Positions 36,374-46,029 of a stretch of DNA of 64,000 nucleotides are shown here, piece by piece (the first letter of the stretch is position 1; the number at the start of each line of letters is the position of its first letter). The translations under genes were made by a program, and so were the position numbers. The stretch is from Candidatus Acidianus copahuensis. Its GTDB lineage: Archaea > Thermoproteota > Thermoprotei_A > Sulfolobales > Sulfolobaceae. The DNA lies in contig NZ_JFZT01000017.1 in assembly GCF_000632495.1 (NCBI RefSeq), positions 62,001 to 126,000 on the forward strand. Direction: 5' to 3'. The notes below the pieces were generated by a model. That model saw nothing but the letters and a program-made list of their open reading frames with translations, was not told the DNA's origin and searched no databases.

Positions 36374-37080
36374 TAAGTATGCACAAGTTCTGCATAGTAT
36401 GTGGTAAAGAAGACGTTGATCTAATAGACAGAATGTGTTCAGACTGCTATGTACAAAGGAGAAATCCAGCTAATTTGCCTAAGGTTATAGAAGGGAAAAT
36501 ATGCAAGCTTTGCTACTCAGAGTGGATTAATGGAAGATGGGAAAGAGGCGCTGAGAGTGAAGATGAAGCTGTAAACGACGTTATATTACACGAATTGGCA
36601 AAGAGCATCAAGGTTGATCCCAACATTAAGAATTTTAGGATAGAACCAGGCGAAAGATGGATGGATAGGGGAGGGAGATCTTATGTTAGAATTAATATGG
36701 AAGGAATGATTGGAAATAAAACTATAAACTTCTCTCAAGATGTAGAACTAAAAGTGATAAAGGTAATTTGTGAGTCATGCATAAGGAAAAGAGGAAAATA
36801 TTATGAGGCAATAATACAGTTAAGGGGAAAAGAAAAGTTCTCTCAAGAAAAGAGAGTTCTATTTGAGTCTTTCTTTTCTAGAGACGCAGCTGAAGCTGTA
36901 AGTGATGTAGTTGAGAGTAAGGATGGAATAGATTATTACTTCATTAATAAGACAGTTGCAAAAAGGTTAGTCTCCTCATTTACATCGATGGTTAAAGCTG
37001 AGGTTGTACAAAGTTTCGAAAAGGAACGTCTTAAGGATGGTAAAAGAGACGCAAAACTTGTTATATCGTTGAGGGTATGA
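36370..37080 (+). CDS. NMD3-family protein, ribosome-associated
   Basis: A 236-residue protein with paired zinc motifs at the N-terminus (CIVCGKEDVDLIDRMCSDC) and a second pair of Cys (CKLC and CESC). It matches the N-terminal NMD3 domain, which in eukaryotes acts in 60S subunit export; archaeal versions are thought to act in ribosome assembly or recycling. Its GTG start overlaps the DUF424 stop by four bases and its stop overlaps the RNase HII start, so it is firmly part of the translation cluster. Confidence 0.85.
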   Translation: MISMHKFCIVCGKEDVDLIDRMCSDCYVQRRNPANLPKVIEGKICKLCYSEWINGRWERGAESEDEAVNDVILHELAKSIKVDPNIKNFRIEPGERWMDRGGRSYVRINMEGMIGNKTINFSQDVELKVIKVICESCIRKRGKYYEAIIQLRGKEKFSQEKRVLFESFFSRDAAEAVSDVVESKDGIDYYFINKTVAKRLVSSFTSMVKAEVVQSFEKERLKDGKRDAKLVISLRV

Positions 37081-37709
37081 AAAAGCTAGGAATAGATGAA
37101 GCAGGTAGAGGTTGCATCATAGGTCCTATGATAGTAGCTGGTGTACTAATTGAAGGTAATAAAGAAAACTTACTAAAGGCTGTTGGTGTTAGGGATAGTA
37201 AAAAACTTACAAGGGAAAAAAGGGAGCATCTTCTACACATAATTACTGAGTCAGCAGAGGCTGTTGTAGTGACCAAGGCTTTTCCAGAAGAAATAGATTC
37301 AATTAACTTGAATGATATAACTTATTCTAGAGTTATCCAGGTTATAGATATTGTAACTTCTAGTTTTAAAGTAGATTTGATAAGCGTAGATAGGGTTGGT
37401 AAGGAGGATATTGTAATACGTAAGATTCAAGATCTAGGAATAAGCGAAAATGTAAAGTTTAAAGCAGATGAAAGATTTACCGAAGTAAGTGCTGCAAGCA
37501 TAGTAGCTAAAGTTTTTAGAGACAGAATTATTGATTCGTTAAAGGAAAAATATGGTGATTTTGGGAGTGGTTATCCATCAGATCCGAAAACTAGGAAGTG
37601 GATTATAGATACATATTCTTCCACATCTCAGCCTCCAAAAATTATAAGGAGGAGTTGGAAGTCTTTAATTGATCTAGCTCCAAATTACTATTCTAGAAAG
37701 GGGATTTAA
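37077..37709 (+). CDS. rnhB: Ribonuclease HII
   Basis: A 210-residue type 2 RNase H. Catalytic Asp/Glu in LGIDEAGRG (residues 3-11), VDRVG, and the HII signature KADERFTEVSAASIVAKVFRD, then SGYPSDPKTRKWI. All active-site acidic residues are present. It removes RNA from RNA-DNA hybrids and misincorporated ribonucleotides. It begins within the NMD3 stop region (four-base overlap). Confidence 0.93.
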   Translation: MKKLGIDEAGRGCIIGPMIVAGVLIEGNKENLLKAVGVRDSKKLTREKREHLLHIITESAEAVVVTKAFPEEIDSINLNDITYSRVIQVIDIVTSSFKVDLISVDRVGKEDIVIRKIQDLGISENVKFKADERFTEVSAASIVAKVFRDRIIDSLKEKYGDFGSGYPSDPKTRKWIIDTYSSTSQPPKIIRRSWKSLIDLAPNYYSRKGI

Positions 37710-37710
37710 T

Positions 37711-38784
37711 GTGGTCACAAATTTACCTGCCGAAGCTAAGGCCAAGTGGATAAAAGTCATGGATGCTAAAACTCCTGAAGAAAAGATTAAAGCTATTCAA
37801 GAATTTTTGAGCTATGTTCCTAAACACAAAGGGACAGAGAACTTAGTTTATTGGGCAAAGAGAAGATTAGCGGAACTTAAGGAGGAAAGCGAGAAACAAC
37901 GAAAGAAGTCAAAGAGTGGAGGAGTGTCATTTTTTGTAGAAAAAGAAGGAGCTGGTCAAGTAGTTGTTTTAGGTAGATCAGAACTTAAGGATCCGCTGAT
38001 TAGAAAGCTAACAAACGTTAAACAGGATCCAAGAGACTTACCCGTTCCTTCCATGACTTTTTATGAAGATGTAGGGATTCAACTAGTTAATCCACCATCT
38101 ATTATTTTGGGTTCTAGGCTGATCGTTGGTAAAATAATGGGTCTAATTAGGAACGCTGATTCCATTTTCATGGTCGTGGCAGATGAGAATGAGTTTTTAA
38201 GGTTTAAGGATTTCTTGGACTCTAATAATGTAATTCTTGGGAAACCTAGAGGTAAGGTAGCTATAGAAAGGCTAAGAAGTGGAAAAGAGGGAATAAGAAT
38301 CATAAATATGGGAAAATTGATTGGAACAAATGAGAATGAGATAAGGGACTATATAAGGGATTTTGGGATAAAGTCAGCTATAATAAAAATAATGGGTGAA
38401 GCTAGCTTGGATGATGTAGAGAAGTCATTATTTGAGGGTATTTCATATAAACCTACTGTTGTTTTCTCTTTGAGAAAATTTTCTGTAAATAATATTCCTG
38501 TAATTACACCTTATGAGATAGATTATCTGAGTAAGTATCTTTTTGATAGTTTAGACGTGATAAGAATATATACTAAGGAACCATGGGAGGAACCTTCTAA
38601 GGATCCAATGATACTAAAGGGAGGTTCAACTGTTTTAGATGTCGCTAAAAAGCTACATAGTTCTCTTTTCGAGAATTTCAAGTACGCAAGGGTTTGGGGA
38701 AAATCAGCAAAATTTCCTGGTCAAAAAGTTGGAGAAGAACATGTGTTACAAGATAAGGATATTGTAGAAATTCACGTTAAGTGA
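37711..38784 (+). CDS. TGS-domain pseudo-GTPase related to DRG/Obg proteins
   Basis: A 357-residue protein with the DRG outline: N-terminal helical region (residues 1-75), a Rossmann-like centre (80-285) and a C-terminal TGS domain (288-357, ending VGEEHVLQDKDIVEIHVK). Read against DRG, every nucleotide motif is lost: G-x4-GK-S/T is GRSELKDPL (from Gly88), DxPG is NPPS (127-130), and NKxD falls at a SLRK. It should not bind GTP in the usual way, but the frame is intact and the gene lies one base after rnhB in a translation cluster. A ribosome- or tRNA-binding role through TGS is inference. Confidence 0.78.
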   Translation: MVTNLPAEAKAKWIKVMDAKTPEEKIKAIQEFLSYVPKHKGTENLVYWAKRRLAELKEESEKQRKKSKSGGVSFFVEKEGAGQVVVLGRSELKDPLIRKLTNVKQDPRDLPVPSMTFYEDVGIQLVNPPSIILGSRLIVGKIMGLIRNADSIFMVVADENEFLRFKDFLDSNNVILGKPRGKVAIERLRSGKEGIRIINMGKLIGTNENEIRDYIRDFGIKSAIIKIMGEASLDDVEKSLFEGISYKPTVVFSLRKFSVNNIPVITPYEIDYLSKYLFDSLDVIRIYTKEPWEEPSKDPMILKGGSTVLDVAKKLHSSLFENFKYARVWGKSAKFPGQKVGEEHVLQDKDIVEIHVK

Positions 38785-38872
38785 TTAAATAGTTCATATC
38801 GTTATACATCTGTTTAATTATTTGATGTTGATTCCATACAAACTTATTTACAATTAGGTTATATATTATATT

Positions 38873-39781
38873 ATGATTCTAGTTGGTGTAGATGCAGGTG
38901 GAACTTCCACTGCAGCCTTAGCTTATACATGTGACGGGAGATTTGTAGGAGAAGCTGAGACTGGTCCAGGAAATTTTCATAACATAGGCCTAGAATTGGC
39001 AGTTGAGAACATTAGAGACGCCGTATATACTGCAAGTGGTGGTGTAAAGCCTGAAGTAGCTTGTATAGGTGTAGCTGGTTTAGATTCTAAATATGATTAC
39101 GAGATACTTGTTCCCGCGTTAAAGGAAATAGGTAAAAAGACAGTTGTGGAACATGATGCGTTTGTCTCTCTCTATGCAGAGACTAAGGGTGAACCTGGAA
39201 TAATTGTAATTTCAGGGACAGGTAGTGTAGTAGTAGGATATGATGGTAAAAATAGGATAAGAGTAGGAGGGGCTGGATGGCTTCTTTCGGATGAGGGATC
39301 AGGTTACTGGATAGGAAGAAAGGCATTAAGAACATTGGTAAAAATGTTAGACGGAAGGATAAAAAGAACAATAATGGGAGATTTACTAATGGACAGAATA
39401 AATGCATCTAGTATTGATGAGCTTATTAGATGGGCATATTATGAAGGCCATAAGGTCAATGAGATTGCATCTTTATCTGTGGTTGTTGACGAGGCAGCAT
39501 CAAAGGGAGACGAGGTAGCTATAAAAATCATTGAGAGTGCGGCTCGAGACTTAGCTAATTCAGTAACTTTCATGTCTATGAAAATGAAAATAAACGAGGT
39601 TTATATGAGCGGTGGAATGTTTTCCTCGAGTTTATTCTTGAAATATTTCTCAGAGTTCTTGAGTCAATCAGGAATAAAAGCAATGATGAAGAAATTCTCA
39701 CCAGAATATGGTTCTTTATTGATAGCATTTAAAGAAGCTGGCTGCCTTACTATACCGGAAGAGCGACGCCTTCGCTTCTAG
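38873..39781 (+). CDS. Hexokinase of the BadF/NAGK-like family (StHK type)
   Basis: A 302-residue actin-fold sugar kinase. ILVGVDAGGTSTAALAYTCDG, ETGPGNFHNIGLELAVENI, VVISGTGSVVVGYDGKNRIRVGG, GWLLSDEGSGYWIGRKALR and VYMSGGMFSSSL follow the Sulfolobus tokodaii hexokinase, which phosphorylates glucose, mannose, glucosamine and GlcNAc, very closely in my recollection. A TATA-like box lies about 27 bases before the ATG. The last 32 bases overlap the convergent gamma-glutamyltransferase gene. Confidence 0.83.
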   Translation: MILVGVDAGGTSTAALAYTCDGRFVGEAETGPGNFHNIGLELAVENIRDAVYTASGGVKPEVACIGVAGLDSKYDYEILVPALKEIGKKTVVEHDAFVSLYAETKGEPGIIVISGTGSVVVGYDGKNRIRVGGAGWLLSDEGSGYWIGRKALRTLVKMLDGRIKRTIMGDLLMDRINASSIDELIRWAYYEGHKVNEIASLSVVVDEAASKGDEVAIKIIESAARDLANSVTFMSMKMKINEVYMSGGMFSSSLFLKYFSEFLSQSGIKAMMKKFSPEYGSLLIAFKEAGCLTIPEERRLRF

Positions 39782-41174
39782 GATCTGCTACTCCTATAGT
39801 ATAACTTCCTTTTCTCTTTATTGCCTGCACTATTCCCACATCTGGTACCATAAAGTCTAGTTTTGGGAAAGGAATCTCTAATCTTTTTTCTACCATAATT
39901 TTATCGCCTGTCATAATTAGTCGAGGAGAGTGTACTGCTTCATCAATCTCCATTCCATAATCTGTATAATATTGAAAAACTTGAGAATGTATTTGCGGTC
40001 TTAGATCTCCTCCTGCACATCCAATTAATAGTTCTTCACCCTCTCTTTCAGCGTAAAGAATTGACAGAGTATGCATTGGTCTTTTTCTACCTTCAGGTTG
40101 ATTATGTCCCGTTGTAAAGCCAAATCCTCTATTGTTGAAAACAATATCATTGACAACTATACCTGAACCAAAAGGGTAGAATAAGCTTTGAATAAATCCT
40201 ACAAGGTTTTCTCCATCAGAAATAGCGAAGAAAGTTGTATCTCCATCAGATAAAATATTAGTCTTGGCTTTTCCCTTAAGGGCATTTTTTAGCCTTATCT
40301 CATCAAGCAGATCGGGTATTTGGTAAAATCGTGGGTCTGCTACGTAATTGTCTCTATCAGCATAAGCTATTGAAAGTATTTTTATATAATCATTAACTCT
40401 TTCGTAATCAGTATAAGGTCTCTTCCATAATTCTTTGATCTCTGACATTTTTAGTATCTCCAATGTCGTAATACCTTGACTGTTTGGAGGAAACTCATAG
40501 ACGTTAAAGTCTCTATACGTCGTCCTTATCATTTTAACTTTTTCTCCATGAAACTCAGAGAAGTCTGATATTTCCATTGTAGATCCGTTAGATCTTAAAC
40601 CAATAACTATTTCCTCAGCTAATTTCCCTTGGTAAAAATCTCTGGGATCTCTAGAGATAATCTTAAGTGCATTACCTAGTCTAGGCAACTTTAGTTTACT
40701 TCCAAAAGTTTTATCCCCAAAAGTCTTTTTCCAAGTATCTCCTAGTCCACTAGATGATAAAATAGACTTATACAATGATTTACCTAAATAAAAACCATTA
40801 GTCGATAGAGCTATAGCTGGAGATAAAAGACGGGATAAGTCCATAGTAGCATATTCATTATATATAAAGTTCCAGGCATCAACCAAGCCTGGAACTACAA
40901 TTGAATTAGGATCTCTCTCTCCTATTTTTTCTTTCTTTAAGTTCTTTGGTGACCAACCAGAAGAGTTAAACGCTATAATTCCTTCTGGCGTAAGAGCGAA
41001 TAAAAATCCGTCTCCACCCAATCCACTAGTATGAGGTAAGACAACGGACAAAACAGCACTTACTGCAATAGTAGCGTCAAAAGCGTTTCCTCCATCTTCA
41101 AGAACTTTTGCGCCTACATGTGTTGCGAGGTAATTCTGAGAGGTTACTATTTTTTCCCCAACAGCAACTTGCAT
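39750..41174 (-). CDS. Gamma-glutamyltransferase (gamma-glutamyltranspeptidase family)
   Basis: A 474-residue self-processing Ntn hydrolase. N-terminal ATHVGAKVLEDGGNAFDATIAV and LGGDGFLFAL are family marks; the processing Thr lies in SDGDTTFFAISD, followed by PFGSGIVVNDIVFNNRGFGF in the small subunit. The precursor should cut before that Thr into two subunits. It has no signal peptide, so it probably acts in the cytosol, like other archaeal members; its substrate may be gamma-glutamyl compounds or an acyl analogue. Start at ATG 41174. Confidence 0.88.
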   Translation of the reverse strand: MQVAVGEKIVTSQNYLATHVGAKVLEDGGNAFDATIAVSAVLSVVLPHTSGLGGDGFLFALTPEGIIAFNSSGWSPKNLKKEKIGERDPNSIVVPGLVDAWNFIYNEYATMDLSRLLSPAIALSTNGFYLGKSLYKSILSSSGLGDTWKKTFGDKTFGSKLKLPRLGNALKIISRDPRDFYQGKLAEEIVIGLRSNGSTMEISDFSEFHGEKVKMIRTTYRDFNVYEFPPNSQGITTLEILKMSEIKELWKRPYTDYERVNDYIKILSIAYADRDNYVADPRFYQIPDLLDEIRLKNALKGKAKTNILSDGDTTFFAISDGENLVGFIQSLFYPFGSGIVVNDIVFNNRGFGFTTGHNQPEGRKRPMHTLSILYAEREGEELLIGCAGGDLRPQIHSQVFQYYTDYGMEIDEAVHSPRLIMTGDKIMVEKRLEIPFPKLDFMVPDVGIVQAIKRKGSYTIGVADPRSEGVALPV

Positions 41175-41207
41175 AGATCTTTTTATTTTTGAATGTTAAT
41201 ATCATTA

Positions 41208-41570
41208 ATGCTAAACATCCCTGATGATGTTAAAAACAGTATTAAGGAAGATTCTTGTATAGTTTGTTGTGATAGCTTTGTTCTTTGTATGACTCTTGAT
41301 TTTCCTAGAAATTCAAATGCTCAAGCGGATCTTGAAATAGACAGAACTTCAGGAGACATTGTATTAAGGAATATTATAAAGGATAATCCTCAGAATCCGT
41401 TATATATAGAATATTTTGTGTCGAAAAAGTTTGTAGAAAAGATTACTAAAGAAGGGAAAATAAAGGTAATCTTTGTAGATAGGGAATTCAATGAAGAGAT
41501 GGAATATACAGTTAAGCTAGAAAAAGAGGATATAAATATAATAAGGAGGGAAGCTGGACTTGGAAATTAA
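41208..41570 (+). CDS. Hypothetical protein upstream of MazG and TmcA
   Basis: About 120 residues from the ATG at 41208 (MLNIPDDVKNSIKEDSCIVC). A TATA-like ctttttatttt at about 41179-41190 lies 25 bases before this ATG; a further ATG at 41193 would fall too close. The sequence has paired Cys (CIVCCDS, FVLCM) in the first 30 residues and ends in a strand-rich, charged part. I do not recognise the family. It overlaps the MazG-like gene by 11 bases, so all three genes, ending with tmcA, form one unit. Confidence 0.6.
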   Translation: MLNIPDDVKNSIKEDSCIVCCDSFVLCMTLDFPRNSNAQADLEIDRTSGDIVLRNIIKDNPQNPLYIEYFVSKKFVEKITKEGKIKVIFVDREFNEEMEYTVKLEKEDINIIRREAGLGN

Positions 41571-41832
41571 GGAAATTCAAGAAGAGATTAAACGAATGTA
41601 TTTAAATAAGGATAGAGAAAGAGGAATCTTTGCGACATTTACTTGGCTTACTGAGGAAGTTGGAGAACTTGCGGAAGCTCTCCTTTCGGGTAAAAAGGAA
41701 AGCATTGAGGAAGAGCTTGCTGACGTAGTAGCGTGGACTTTGTCTGTGGCTAACTTGGAGGGAATAGATATAGAAGAAGCTTTAAGGAAAAAGTATAATT
41801 TAAGTTCGAATGAAAAGGGAAGAATTCCTTAA
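41560..41832 (+). CDS. MazG-like nucleotide pyrophosphohydrolase
   Basis: A 90-residue all-alpha NTP pyrophosphatase. FTWLTEEVGELAEALLSGKK and SIEEELADVVAWTLSVAN carry the E-x2-E and E-x2-D metal-binding pairs of the MazG/dUTPase-like superfamily. Size suits the single-domain, dimer-forming type. It hydrolyses (d)NTPs to monophosphates; the base is unknown. The TTG start at 41560 follows a GGAGGG ribosome-binding site nine bases before it. Its 3' end overlaps tmcA by 23 bases. Confidence 0.85.
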   Translation: MEIKEIQEEIKRMYLNKDRERGIFATFTWLTEEVGELAEALLSGKKESIEEELADVVAWTLSVANLEGIDIEEALRKKYNLSSNEKGRIP

Positions 41833-44119
41833 ACAGTTAGCTAACGCCATACAAGATTCTATGCAAAGATATTATAGAAACCTAGTTTTTATAGAGAGTG
41901 AAGATTATATAAATGAAGTAATTAACGTTCTTTCAACATATTTTAGTATTAGACAAGAGAAAGAACTAAGTATTATTTACGCGTTTCACCCCTGGGTAGT
42001 TCACTCTAAGGAAAGGAGAGATAAGATTAGAGAGGTAATTGAAGAACGGGGATTATCTTTTATTGATGTAGATTATTCTTCAACTGATGAAATTCTAGGG
42101 AACACCTATGATGTCGTAATTATGGATATGGTTGATAATTTTCAACCTAACTATATAGGAAGATTAACCGACCTAGTTAGAGGAGGGGGGTTAATAATAA
42201 TGTATACTGATGATCTTATTAACAATAAGCTCTTTAGAAGTACTTTAGTAAGAAAGGGGAAGGTATTAGATTTTTACGAGGAGAGGTTCAAGAGAGAGTT
42301 GATGAATCACAAGGGTATTTTCTGTTTAATTGGAGGAGAATATTATGCAAACTCATTTGATGGCGAAATAGTAAAAACTGAGAAGAAAAATCCAACAAAA
42401 CCACTTATGCCTTCTATCCTTCACCAGTTAGCTTTAAGCGAGGACGAAAGTAACGTTATAGATTCCATAAAATTTCTAATTAGAGGAGGAAAAAGAATTG
42501 TTACAATTACTGCAGCTAGAGGGAGGGGAAAGAGCTCAGCAACAGGTCTTGGTTTAGCAGGCTTAATACACGTAAATCTTCAGGAAGATTATCCGACAAG
42601 GGTTATCGTCACTGCTCCTTCTTTGGCTTCATCATCGCAAATAATGTTATTTTTAATGAAAGGTCTTGAAGCGTTAGATTTACAATATGAAGTCAAGAAC
42701 TCGGATACTGGCTTACCAGGATCAGTCTTTGGAGATGGCTTTAAGGTAGAATATAGGTCTCCCGATGCTGTAATAGAAGAAGAAGGAGATACACTTGTTG
42801 TTGACGAGACTGCATCCTTAGGAATGGCCTTTTTAGAGAATGTGATAAGGAATTGGAAAAAACTAGTCTTTGTCACAACAGTACATGGGTACGAGGGTTC
42901 CGGAAAAACCTTTCTTAAATTCTTAAATGAGGCGATAAGGAAGAAGGAGATAGCGGTAAAATGGGTTACTATGGACAAACCAATTAGATATGGTCAAAAC
43001 GATCCAATAGAGAAATGGCTATACGATACACTCCTATTGGCAGCAGAACCAAAGGAGGTATCATCGCTTGATACTGTAGTTTATGAGACTGTTAACAAAG
43101 AAATGGTTTTTACTAATGACGATTCGTTGTCTCAACTTTATGGAATTCTTGTTACTGCACACTATAGAAACAACCCAGACGATCTCATGATTATGGGGGA
43201 TGGCGTTCATCATATAATAAAGGCTCTATCAGCTCAAGATTCATATATAGGCGTAGTTCAAGTCGCAGAAGAAGGAGAATTAGACGGGGATAAAATAAAA
43301 TTCTGTCTAAATGGTGGAACATTTGATGGAGATCTCATTCCAGATAGATTACTAAAACACTCTAGAATTATAGACTTTGGAACTATGAAAGGATGGAGGA
43401 TAGTTAGGATTGCTATAACAAAGGATCTTCAAGGAAAAGGATTAGGAAGTAAACTTCTAGATATGGTAGTTAATGATGCAAAAGACAAAGGGTTAGATTG
43501 GATAGGATCATCTTTCATGGGAGATCCGAAAGTGTTAAGCTTTTGGATAAAAAACGGATTCATACCAGTTCATGTATCTCCTAAGAAGAACGAGAAATTT
43601 GGAGATTTCCCAGTCGTTGTTGTAAAGCCAATTTCTGAGAGAGCAAGGAGATCCGTTTACGTTGCATCTTATATCCTTAAGGATAAGATGCTTAACACTC
43701 TTCACGACGTATACTTTAACATGTCTCCGGAACTTGCTTCCATTCTAATAAGTGGAAGTGTTGCATTTAAAAAATTTGACGTGAATAAGGTCTATCTGTC
43801 TAAGGCTTTAGCCTTTGTAAGAGGGATTAGCCCATACGAGTCTTCCGCAGATGCTATCCACGCTCTTGTGTTAAAATATTTCTGGGAGAAAAGGGATTGG
43901 AGTCTTTCTAGAGAAGAGGAAATGATGCTAGTAGGAAAAGTGTTGCAAGGTAGACCATGGGGTTATTTGATATCCTCCATAGGTATAAGTAGGTCTCAAG
44001 CTAGTGAGATGATATATCCTTCAATAGTAACTTTGCTAAAAAATTATTATAACTTGGAAGTAGATATGGACTTAGAAGTTAGTGTAGACGATTTCCGTGA
44101 TGAGTTCACAACACGATGA
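41810..44119 (+). CDS. tmcA: tRNA(Met) cytidine acetyltransferase TmcA
   Basis: A 769-residue protein with the three-part TmcA/NAT10 layout: N-terminal DUF1726-like region (1-180), helicase-like domain with Walker A TAARGRGKSSATG (about residue 230) and DETA-like Walker B, and a GNAT acetyltransferase domain with QGKGLGSKLLD for acetyl-CoA, followed by a C-terminal tRNA-binding region. It makes N4-acetylcytidine in tRNA, and in hyperthermophiles also in rRNA. Start ATG lies inside the MazG-like gene. Confidence 0.9.
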   Translation: MKREEFLKQLANAIQDSMQRYYRNLVFIESEDYINEVINVLSTYFSIRQEKELSIIYAFHPWVVHSKERRDKIREVIEERGLSFIDVDYSSTDEILGNTYDVVIMDMVDNFQPNYIGRLTDLVRGGGLIIMYTDDLINNKLFRSTLVRKGKVLDFYEERFKRELMNHKGIFCLIGGEYYANSFDGEIVKTEKKNPTKPLMPSILHQLALSEDESNVIDSIKFLIRGGKRIVTITAARGRGKSSATGLGLAGLIHVNLQEDYPTRVIVTAPSLASSSQIMLFLMKGLEALDLQYEVKNSDTGLPGSVFGDGFKVEYRSPDAVIEEEGDTLVVDETASLGMAFLENVIRNWKKLVFVTTVHGYEGSGKTFLKFLNEAIRKKEIAVKWVTMDKPIRYGQNDPIEKWLYDTLLLAAEPKEVSSLDTVVYETVNKEMVFTNDDSLSQLYGILVTAHYRNNPDDLMIMGDGVHHIIKALSAQDSYIGVVQVAEEGELDGDKIKFCLNGGTFDGDLIPDRLLKHSRIIDFGTMKGWRIVRIAITKDLQGKGLGSKLLDMVVNDAKDKGLDWIGSSFMGDPKVLSFWIKNGFIPVHVSPKKNEKFGDFPVVVVKPISERARRSVYVASYILKDKMLNTLHDVYFNMSPELASILISGSVAFKKFDVNKVYLSKALAFVRGISPYESSADAIHALVLKYFWEKRDWSLSREEEMMLVGKVLQGRPWGYLISSIGISRSQASEMIYPSIVTLLKNYYNLEVDMDLEVSVDDFRDEFTTR

Positions 44120-44145
44120 TCTGTGATAAGATGCACCTCAACTGA

Positions 44146-44907
44146 TCAGATAGCAGCTAATATAAGAGATGTTACAACTAGTATTGAGAATAATTGATGT
44201 AAGCCTATAGCAAGCCCAGGCTTTCCAGGATTTTTATTTGATGAACTATACACCCATAGGCCAACTCCTATTTCCGCAATAGTAAAAAGTAGTGCTAACC
44301 ATAAACCCTCAATTATTAGCGCTATAAAGAATATTGCTGCCAGTATTGAGTGGATATACCATGCTGCCTGAAGCTTATTTTTTGGTTTCCTAACATCACC
44401 TATTTCGAACTTCATTTTTCTCATTCCAGTAACTACTCCACCCATAAATATAACGAAATAAAGGAAGTGAGGAGGTATTATAGCATAAACAAAAAAGTCA
44501 ACTATGTTGAAATTAAATCCTTTCAAGAATATAAGAAGATATGTAGCGAACACGCTATATGCGGCAATATCATGAAGACCTTGGAAATAAGAAGGAAGTT
44601 TACCTGCCAGTACATAAAGCGTTGCCATACCTAAAAGGGCTGTGGCTACTACACCTAAGAAACCAATTACCGTAATAAGCGAGAATCTAAGTATTAAGAA
44701 GGAGAGAGACACTAAACCCACTATGGTTGCACTTATTCTATGAATTGCCTCAGGATCCTTTTTCATGGCTGTCTGAAGTATATCTCTTGTATATGGCCAA
44801 TTTGTACCCAAGGATAGACCATATCCGTATCCTTCTACAATCCCTCCTAATACAATAGTCATTCCAGCTAGAATTGCTGCTATTAAACTTATTATTCCAT
44901 ATATCAT
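44146..44907 (-). CDS. Heme A synthase-like protein (CtaA/Cox15 family)
   Basis: A 253-residue membrane protein with about seven to eight helices. Four well-spaced histidines, in EAIHRISATIVG, GLHDIAAY, WYIHSILAA and GLHQLFSIL, fit the heme-ligand histidines of CtaA/Cox15, and LGGIVEGYGYGLSLGTNWP replaces the usual T-R-x-SGLSCPDWP. It likely hydroxylates heme O toward heme A, or As in Sulfolobales, for terminal oxidases. No oxidase subunit genes are in the window. A TTTTAAAA box lies about 26 bases before the ATG. Confidence 0.75.
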   Translation of the reverse strand: MIYGIISLIAAILAGMTIVLGGIVEGYGYGLSLGTNWPYTRDILQTAMKKDPEAIHRISATIVGLVSLSFLILRFSLITVIGFLGVVATALLGMATLYVLAGKLPSYFQGLHDIAAYSVFATYLLIFLKGFNFNIVDFFVYAIIPPHFLYFVIFMGGVVTGMRKMKFEIGDVRKPKNKLQAAWYIHSILAAIFFIALIIEGLWLALLFTIAEIGVGLWVYSSSNKNPGKPGLAIGLHQLFSILVVTSLILAAI

Positions 44908-45034
44908 ATCATATCATCCTGTGGATGGGTTTTAAAACCTTCTTAAGAGTAAGTTAAGCTAAGTCCTTTAACAATTATTATTCTCTGTTCTTATTAGTTA
45001 TATTTTTATAATTTTGTTTCTGGTTTCAATGGAA

Positions 45035-45802
45035 TTATTCATTTCTTTTATTGAGGTTTATATTACTAAGTAATTCTAACGCTATTTCCTTCTGCGGATT
45101 TATAATACTAATATCCTTTACCATTTTTTTAACACTCGACAGCCTTCTTTCAGCATCATCAGAATTTACTATTACTACCATTTTTGCATCTTTAGCTATA
45201 TCCCCTAAGATAAGAATCACGTACACTGCATCTACAGGATTGTTCATGTCTATTACAATAAGTTTTGCTCTATCAGGATGAAGTTTCTTTATTTCTTCTT
45301 CTGAAAGAAGATCCATTTGAACTACCTTAAATCCATCTCTTTGAAGCTTATCAGCTATAACGCTGTCAGACACTGCAAAAATGTATTTAGTTTTGTTATT
45401 TTTTAATTCATTAGCAATTGCAGTATTAACATATCCACTTCCAATAAGGAGAATTTGCTCCTTAGTGAACTCCTCCTCAATTGACGTTAGCTTTGTAGAA
45501 AAATCAAGAATTCTTCTACTAGCTATATCTCCTGAGATACTCGTTAAAGCTGTGAGAAAGGCCCCCATACCAAAAACTATTAGTATAACCACAAATAGTT
45601 TAGCTATTGGTGTTATTGGAACTATGTCACCGTATCCAACTGTAGAGAGAGTTATAATTGTAAAATAAATTGAATTTACCAAATCCATTTTCTGATTAAA
45701 GTTATGACCAAACTGTCCAAGTATATAGCTTCCTAAAACTCCAAAAATTACTACAGCTAAAAGTAACCCTAATGCTGCGATAGATCTATTTGATAATAGC
45801 AT
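45035..45802 (-). CDS. Potassium channel with RCK/TrkA-N domain
   Basis: A 255-residue channel of the two-helix type: helix 1 (residues 6-30), pore loop TLSTVGYGDIVPI with the K+ selectivity filter, helix 2 (about 65-95), then a Rossmann-like domain with ILLIGSGYVNTAIANELKN (RCK/TrkA-N). The ligand-binding motif is G-x-G-x-V with Asn in place of the usual D/E region. It should form a tetrameric gated K+ channel. Start chosen at the first ATG. Confidence 0.9.
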   Translation of the reverse strand: MLLSNRSIAALGLLLAVVIFGVLGSYILGQFGHNFNQKMDLVNSIYFTIITLSTVGYGDIVPITPIAKLFVVILIVFGMGAFLTALTSISGDIASRRILDFSTKLTSIEEEFTKEQILLIGSGYVNTAIANELKNNKTKYIFAVSDSVIADKLQRDGFKVVQMDLLSEEEIKKLHPDRAKLIVIDMNNPVDAVYVILILGDIAKDAKMVVIVNSDDAERRLSSVKKMVKDISIINPQKEIALELLSNINLNKRNE

Positions 45803-46029
45803 AATATCTGTTTTAATTCCAAAAATTAAAAGTTTCTTAGTTACTGCTATAGGTTCATAAGCATATTAAGCTAGCTAAAAATCGAAAGTCAACCATCAGT
45901 CTGATTTTAGAAGAAACATATTATCATTATTGTAAAATAATATATAGCGTATTTATAGTATAACGTTTCCATCTTATCTATCTGAAGAACAAGCCTTTAG
46001 TTATGAGGTATTTATTACACTGAGTTATT

